Shown here: positions 60,630-64,000 of the stretch, piece after piece | Numbering within the stretch: the stretch's first letter is position 1 | Layout of the letters: the number at the start of each line of letters is the position of its first letter | From: Nocardiopsis flavescens | GTDB lineage: Bacteria > Actinomycetota > Actinomycetes > Streptosporangiales > Streptosporangiaceae | Direction of reading: 5' to 3' | Assembly: GCF_900141985.1 (NCBI RefSeq) | Contig: NZ_FQZK01000005.1 | Span: forward strand, 62,001-126,000 | DNA: 64,000 nucleotides | Notes under the pieces: model-generated | The model's database searches: none | Seen by the model: the letters and a program-made list of their open reading frames with translations, nothing else | What the model was told of the DNA's origin: nothing | Program-made: the position numbers and the translations under genes

Positions 60630-60925
60630 GCCGTGCGACCACCGACCTCTGATCCCCCGTGGGGCGGACGCGCTTCTGGTGGGCCGGTGCGGCGGATACG
60701 GGCGGGCCCGCATGCCCGTGCTCCGGTCGCGGGTGTGCCGGAGCGGCACGCGCGACCACGCGTTTCGACACCTCTCCGGGGGCGGACGCGCTTCTGGTGG
60801 GCCGGTGCGGCGGATACGGGCGGGCCCGCATGCCCGTGCTCCGGTCGCGGGTGTGCCGGAGCGGCACGTGCGACCACGCGTCTCGACCCGCCCCTGTGGG
60901 GCGAGCGTGCTTCAGGTGGGCCGCC
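60630..60925. repeat. Tandem repeat, about 118-bp unit, between convergent genes
   Basis: 60661-60778 and 60779-60896 are nearly identical (a few differences, e.g. CACGCG/CACGTG). A third copy begins at about 60898 and soon diverges, and a weakened partial copy precedes 60661. Each unit contains GTGCCG-GAG-CGGCAC, a hairpin, and a GGGC/GCCC stem. The genes on both sides end into it. Confidence 0.85.
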
Positions 60926-61004
60926 CCGTGCTCGGGACGGGCGCTCCCGCACGACCGGTCGGCGGATCCCGGACGCGGGCCGCGGGTGCGCGGAGGGGCC
61001 CGGC

Positions 61005-61847
61005 TCAGGCGTGCGGGCCCGGAGCGGCGACCCGCTCGGGCTCGGGGGCGCAGCGCACCGTCACCCGGCGGCCCTCGGGAGCCGGGCAGTCCGTCCCCGC
61101 CACCACACAGGCCCCGGTCCACAGCGCCAGCGCCACCAGGGCCGCCCGGGTGGCCTCCTCGCCGTGCTCGTCCACGTACACCACGTCCTCGGCGGTCAGC
61201 GACAGCCGCTCGCGCAGCGCCACGAACCGCGCCATGAGGTCGCTGTGCGGGTACAGCGTCGTCAGCAGGCCGGCCCCGGTCTCCTCGTAGCCCAGGATGC
61301 CGTTGTCGAACAGCCCCCGCGAGGGGCTGTAGCCGGTGCCGTCCGGGCTGGGCCGGAGCAGGTCCTCGAACGACGTCGTCCCCAGGGCGTCGCCGAACGC
61401 GATCACCTGCCGCACCCGGGAGCGGTCGGCCAGTTCCAGCGCGACCGGGACCAGGTCGGCGCTCACCACGAGCAGGCGGGCATCGGTCTCGGTCAGGGCG
61501 GCGCACTGCACGTCCGGCTCCGAGAACGGGGACAGGGGCAGGGCGCGCCCGCCCACCGCCATCACGGTGTAGGTGCCCAGGAACCGTTCGGGCGAGACCG
61601 GTGCCAGCACGCCCACCACGTCGCCCAGGCACAGGCCCCGGCGGCTCAGCCCGGCGGCGGCGCGTTCCACCGTCGCGGCGAAGGCCAGCGCGTCCACGCG
61701 CGACCCCTCACCGCGGATGCTGCCGCCGCGCCCCTGGCGCAGCCGCAGGCGCTCGCACAGGCCGCCGGTCAGCGAGCCGATGGGGTCGTCCCGGCGCGGC
61801 AGGTTGCGCCCCGGTCGTCCGGTTCCAGAAGACAGTCCTACCCCCAT
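61005..61847 (-). CDS. AMP-binding (ANL superfamily) protein reduced to the N-terminal part
   Basis: 280 residues. The N-terminal subdomain of acyl-CoA/aryl-CoA ligases is recognisable: DALAFAATVERAAAGLSRRGLCLGDVVGVLAPVSPERFLGTYTVMAVGGRALPLSPF with the following ALTETDARLLVVSADLV stretch. The P-loop (TSGTTG), A5 and the C-terminal lid are absent; after about residue 200 the sequence turns to a VVYVDEHGEEATRAALVALALW region that has no ANL motif. It therefore cannot adenylate by itself and may be a decayed gene or a binding/regulatory domain. TGGGGGAAACC precedes the ATG at 61847. Confidence 0.65.
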   Translation of the reverse strand: MGVGLSSGTGRPGRNLPRRDDPIGSLTGGLCERLRLRQGRGGSIRGEGSRVDALAFAATVERAAAGLSRRGLCLGDVVGVLAPVSPERFLGTYTVMAVGGRALPLSPFSEPDVQCAALTETDARLLVVSADLVPVALELADRSRVRQVIAFGDALGTTSFEDLLRPSPDGTGYSPSRGLFDNGILGYEETGAGLLTTLYPHSDLMARFVALRERLSLTAEDVVYVDEHGEEATRAALVALALWTGACVVAGTDCPAPEGRRVTVRCAPEPERVAAPGPHA

Positions 61848-62240
61848 GGTTTCCCCCAGTTCGCCCTGGTCGCGGTGGTACCGCCGTCCGGGCTCGTCAC
61901 GCCCCCTCCACGTGGCGAGCCCGGCGGCGCCGCACCGACCGGTCCGAGCGAGGTCCCTCCCCAGGTTCCACCTCGCGCCGGCGCGGGTTCCCACCGGCCC
62001 CGGGAATCCTCCCGGGACTGACGGTCCGCCGTGAACCCGGGGGTTCGGCCCGGGCTCGACGGCCGCTGTGGGACCGCTCGCGTCCGCGTCACCGAGGTGC
62101 CGCGACCGCTGGCGTCCCATGGCTGGAAGCCTAGCGCGTTCACGGTCGGATGCACATGCATATTGCTATGCAGATGCATATGTAGATTCCATGTGCAGGG
62201 GAAATCCACGCCCCCTTCGTGGGGGTTTCGGCGGGAACCG
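61848..62240. promoter_or_regulatory. Control region of the ANL-like gene
   Basis: 393 bp, no gene. TGCATA-TTGC-TATGCA (62157-62172) sits in an AT-rich patch with further GATGCATA repeats to about 62190. The LuxR gene on its right ends into this region. Confidence 0.4.
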
Positions 62241-64000
62241 TCAGTCCCGGTCACCATGGCTCTGGATCCATGCCGCGATCTGGGCGCGCGAGTGGAAGCC
62301 CATCTTGCGGTTGATGTTGGCGATGTGCCGGGCCGCCGTGGCGGGGCTGATGAACAACACGCGGGCGATCTCCGGGTTGCTCCGCCCCTTGCTCACCAGG
62401 CGGGCCACCTCCAGTTCGCGGCGGGTCAGCCGGTCCTGCGGCGGGGTCAGCGGCGGGGGCGGGAGCGGCGCCGCGGGTCTGCGCGCCGGACGGGACGCCC
62501 GGGCGGCCGTCCCGCGCGGGGAGCCCCCGGAGGACGCGCTGCGCCGCGACGGCGGCCGGCGCACCTCCTCGGCCAGGCGCTCGGCCTCGCGCACCGCCTC
62601 CGCGGTGCTCATCCGGCGCCCCTCCTCCCACAGCGTGACCAGGCGCTTCCTGCGCCGCCGGGTCTTCTCCTCGTCGCCGAACGGCCACGGGGCCTCGGGG
62701 ACCGACAGGCCTAGCTGCTCGCGCATCTGCACGGCCGCCCCGGCGATCCCGCAGGCCCCGTCGCGCATCCCCACCGCGAAGGCGACCCTGGCGATCGCGA
62801 CCAGCGCCCGCCCGACCTCGGCGCGCTGCCCGGCCGCGTGGCTCAGCAGGAGCCCCTCGCTCAGGTAGTCGCAGGCCTGCTCCACCCGCTCCTGCGCGTA
62901 CGCCACCCGGCCGATCCCGGCCAGGCAGCGGGCCTCCTCGGCGGGGGCGCCGATCAGCCGCTGGGTGTCCAGCGCCTCCCGGTAGCACCGGTCCGCGGTC
63001 ACCAGGTCGCCGCCCAGTTCGGCGGCACGGGCCTGCCCGATGAGGGTGACCCCCACGCCCCAGCGGTGGTCGATCCCGCGCAGCAGCGTGAGCGCCGCGT
63101 TGTAGTGCTGGTCGGCGGTCTGGTGGTCGCCCTGCTGGGCGGCCAGCGCCCCCCGGGTGCCCAGGGCGATCGCCTCGCCCCACAGGTCGCCGGACTCCCG
63201 GCACAGCCGCAGGGCCTCCTCCACCCGCACCGCCGCCCGGTCGGGCACGCGTTCGCGCACCTCCACCAGGGCCAGCAGGTTGAGGGCGGTGCGCACGAAC
63301 ATCTCGTCGCCGGACTCCCGGCACAGCCGCAGCCCCTCCTCGCCCAGGGACAGCGCCAGCGCGTGGTCGCGGCGCACCCGCGCCAGCTGGGCCCGGCCCA
63401 CCAGGGCGCGCGCCCGCGAGGGCGCCTTCTCCGCGTCCTCCAGCGCCAGCAGCAGGTCCATGAGGTGGGCGCCCTCGGAGTAGTCCTGGTGGCTCACCCA
63501 GTACGCGGCCAGGCTCGACGCCAGCCGCAGCCCCTGCTCGGCCCGCCCCTCCCGGTGCGTCCAGCGCAGCAGGGAGCGCAGCGTGTCGTACTCGGCGAGC
63601 ACCCGGCGCCGTCCGGCGTCGCGCTCGCTCCAGGGCATGGACCGGCTGGACTCCAGCCGGCGCCCCAGGTCCTCGGTCAGCAGGATCATCCGCTCCAGCA
63701 GCCGCTCCCGGAACAGGACGTCCTCACCGGCCTCGGCCAGCCGGTCGGCGGCGAACCCGCGCACCGCCTCGGGCAGCCGGTACCGCAGCCGCCCCTCGAA
63801 CTCCCCGGTGACGGTGATCAGCGACCGGTCCAGCAGCGAGGCCATCAGGTCCAGCACCTGCTCCCGGGCCAGGCCGCCGTCGGCGCACACCTGCTCGGCC
63901 GTCTCCACGTCCCAGCCGCGGAACACCGACAGCCGGCGCAGCAGGATCCGCTCCGGTGCGGGCAGCGCCCGGTACACGAAGTCGAGCACGACCGGCAGCA
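62241..64000 (-). CDS. Large LuxR-family regulator (C-terminal part, cut by window edge)
   Basis: At least 586 residues visible; the frame stays open to the right edge (upstream codons LPVVLDFVYRAL). The visible part begins with the helical region after a NB-ARC-like ATPase (ILLRRLSVFRGWDVETAEQVC). About 300 residues of TPR-like helices with ALVGRAQLARVRRDHALALSLGEEGLRL-type repeats come next, then a Pro/Arg-rich linker. A C-terminal LuxR HTH near the end has LTRRELEVARLVSKGRSNPEIARVLFISPATAARHI. It may sense a small molecule and control nearby genes. Confidence 0.9.
   Translation of the reverse strand, partial: LPVVLDFVYRALPAPERILLRRLSVFRGWDVETAEQVCADGGLAREQVLDLMASLLDRSLITVTGEFEGRLRYRLPEAVRGFAADRLAEAGEDVLFRERLLERMILLTEDLGRRLESSRSMPWSERDAGRRRVLAEYDTLRSLLRWTHREGRAEQGLRLASSLAAYWVSHQDYSEGAHLMDLLLALEDAEKAPSRARALVGRAQLARVRRDHALALSLGEEGLRLCRESGDEMFVRTALNLLALVEVRERVPDRAAVRVEEALRLCRESGDLWGEAIALGTRGALAAQQGDHQTADQHYNAALTLLRGIDHRWGVGVTLIGQARAAELGGDLVTADRCYREALDTQRLIGAPAEEARCLAGIGRVAYAQERVEQACDYLSEGLLLSHAAGQRAEVGRALVAIARVAFAVGMRDGACGIAGAAVQMREQLGLSVPEAPWPFGDEEKTRRRRKRLVTLWEEGRRMSTAEAVREAERLAEEVRRPPSRRSASSGGSPRGTAARASRPARRPAAPLPPPPLTPPQDRLTRRELEVARLVSKGRSNPEIARVLFISPATAARHIANINRKMGFHSRAQIAAWIQSHGDRD

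Noticed and set aside
60630..60925. CRISPR array
   Set aside because: The units are 118 bp, directly adjacent without unique spacers, and no cas gene is present.

Overview
The window is high-GC actinomycete DNA, with GTG, TTG and even a probable CTG start, G/C-ended codons, and AT-rich patches confined to promoters. The dxr - site-2 protease - ispG block, an ECF41 sigma factor, an RsbW-like anti-sigma kinase and a large LuxR regulator fit a filamentous actinobacterium. Overall gene content resembles Nocardiopsaceae (Nocardiopsis-like). That genus call is an inference from protein flavour, not a search. No rRNA, tRNA, CRISPR array, insertion sequence or prophage gene was recognised.

Layout. 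0-2.6 kb: an IclR regulator (cut by the left edge), an L-threonine aldolase, and a DJ-1/PfpI-MarR pair behind a twin operator. 3.1-5.9 kb: gluconate permease, GntR repressor and gluconokinase. 6-8.5 kb: a membrane protein with a ~500-residue repetitive acidic tail, and a small acidic protein. 8.8-15 kb: a complete five-gene oligopeptide ABC operon. 15-20.3 kb: a DCC thiol oxidoreductase, a DNA-glycosylase-like protein, an unrecognised 588-residue coiled-coil protein, a small unknown protein and an aldehyde dehydrogenase. 20.4-23.3 kb: two secreted hydrolases. 23.6-28.1 kb: the core MEP isoprenoid block dxr-rip-ispG.

28.2-49.3 kb looks like accessory DNA sitting between ispG and the GNAT gene that follows ispG directly in other actinobacteria. 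It holds a lysine-type amino-acid permease with davA and davB (lysine to 5-aminovalerate). It also holds an ECF41 sigma factor with a DoxX-like membrane protein and two matching promoters, a VOC protein, a P-loop kinase, and a MmyB-like regulator divergent from an SDR/MFS/SDR/SDR cluster. A fourth SDR, a glutathione peroxidase, a phosphotransferase, an Lrp/AsnC regulator and a secreted peptidase complete it. 49.4-53.7 kb: the GNAT, phosphate acetyltransferase (no ackA here) and a Bcr/CflA exporter. 53.7-59.4 kb: a lipoprotein and a second peptide-type ABC operon with a fused double ATPase and a Tat-type lipoprotein binding protein. 60-64 kb: an anti-sigma kinase, a ~118-bp tandem repeat, an adenylate-forming enzyme reduced to its N-terminal part, and a LuxR regulator that runs off the right edge.

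The genes fall into self-contained scavenging and catabolic units (gluconate, peptides, lysine), each with its own regulator or operator, plus redox/stress functions. Regulatory DNA is unusually readable. Several perfect or near-perfect palindromes lie over promoters, and two promoters appear to give leaderless transcripts.
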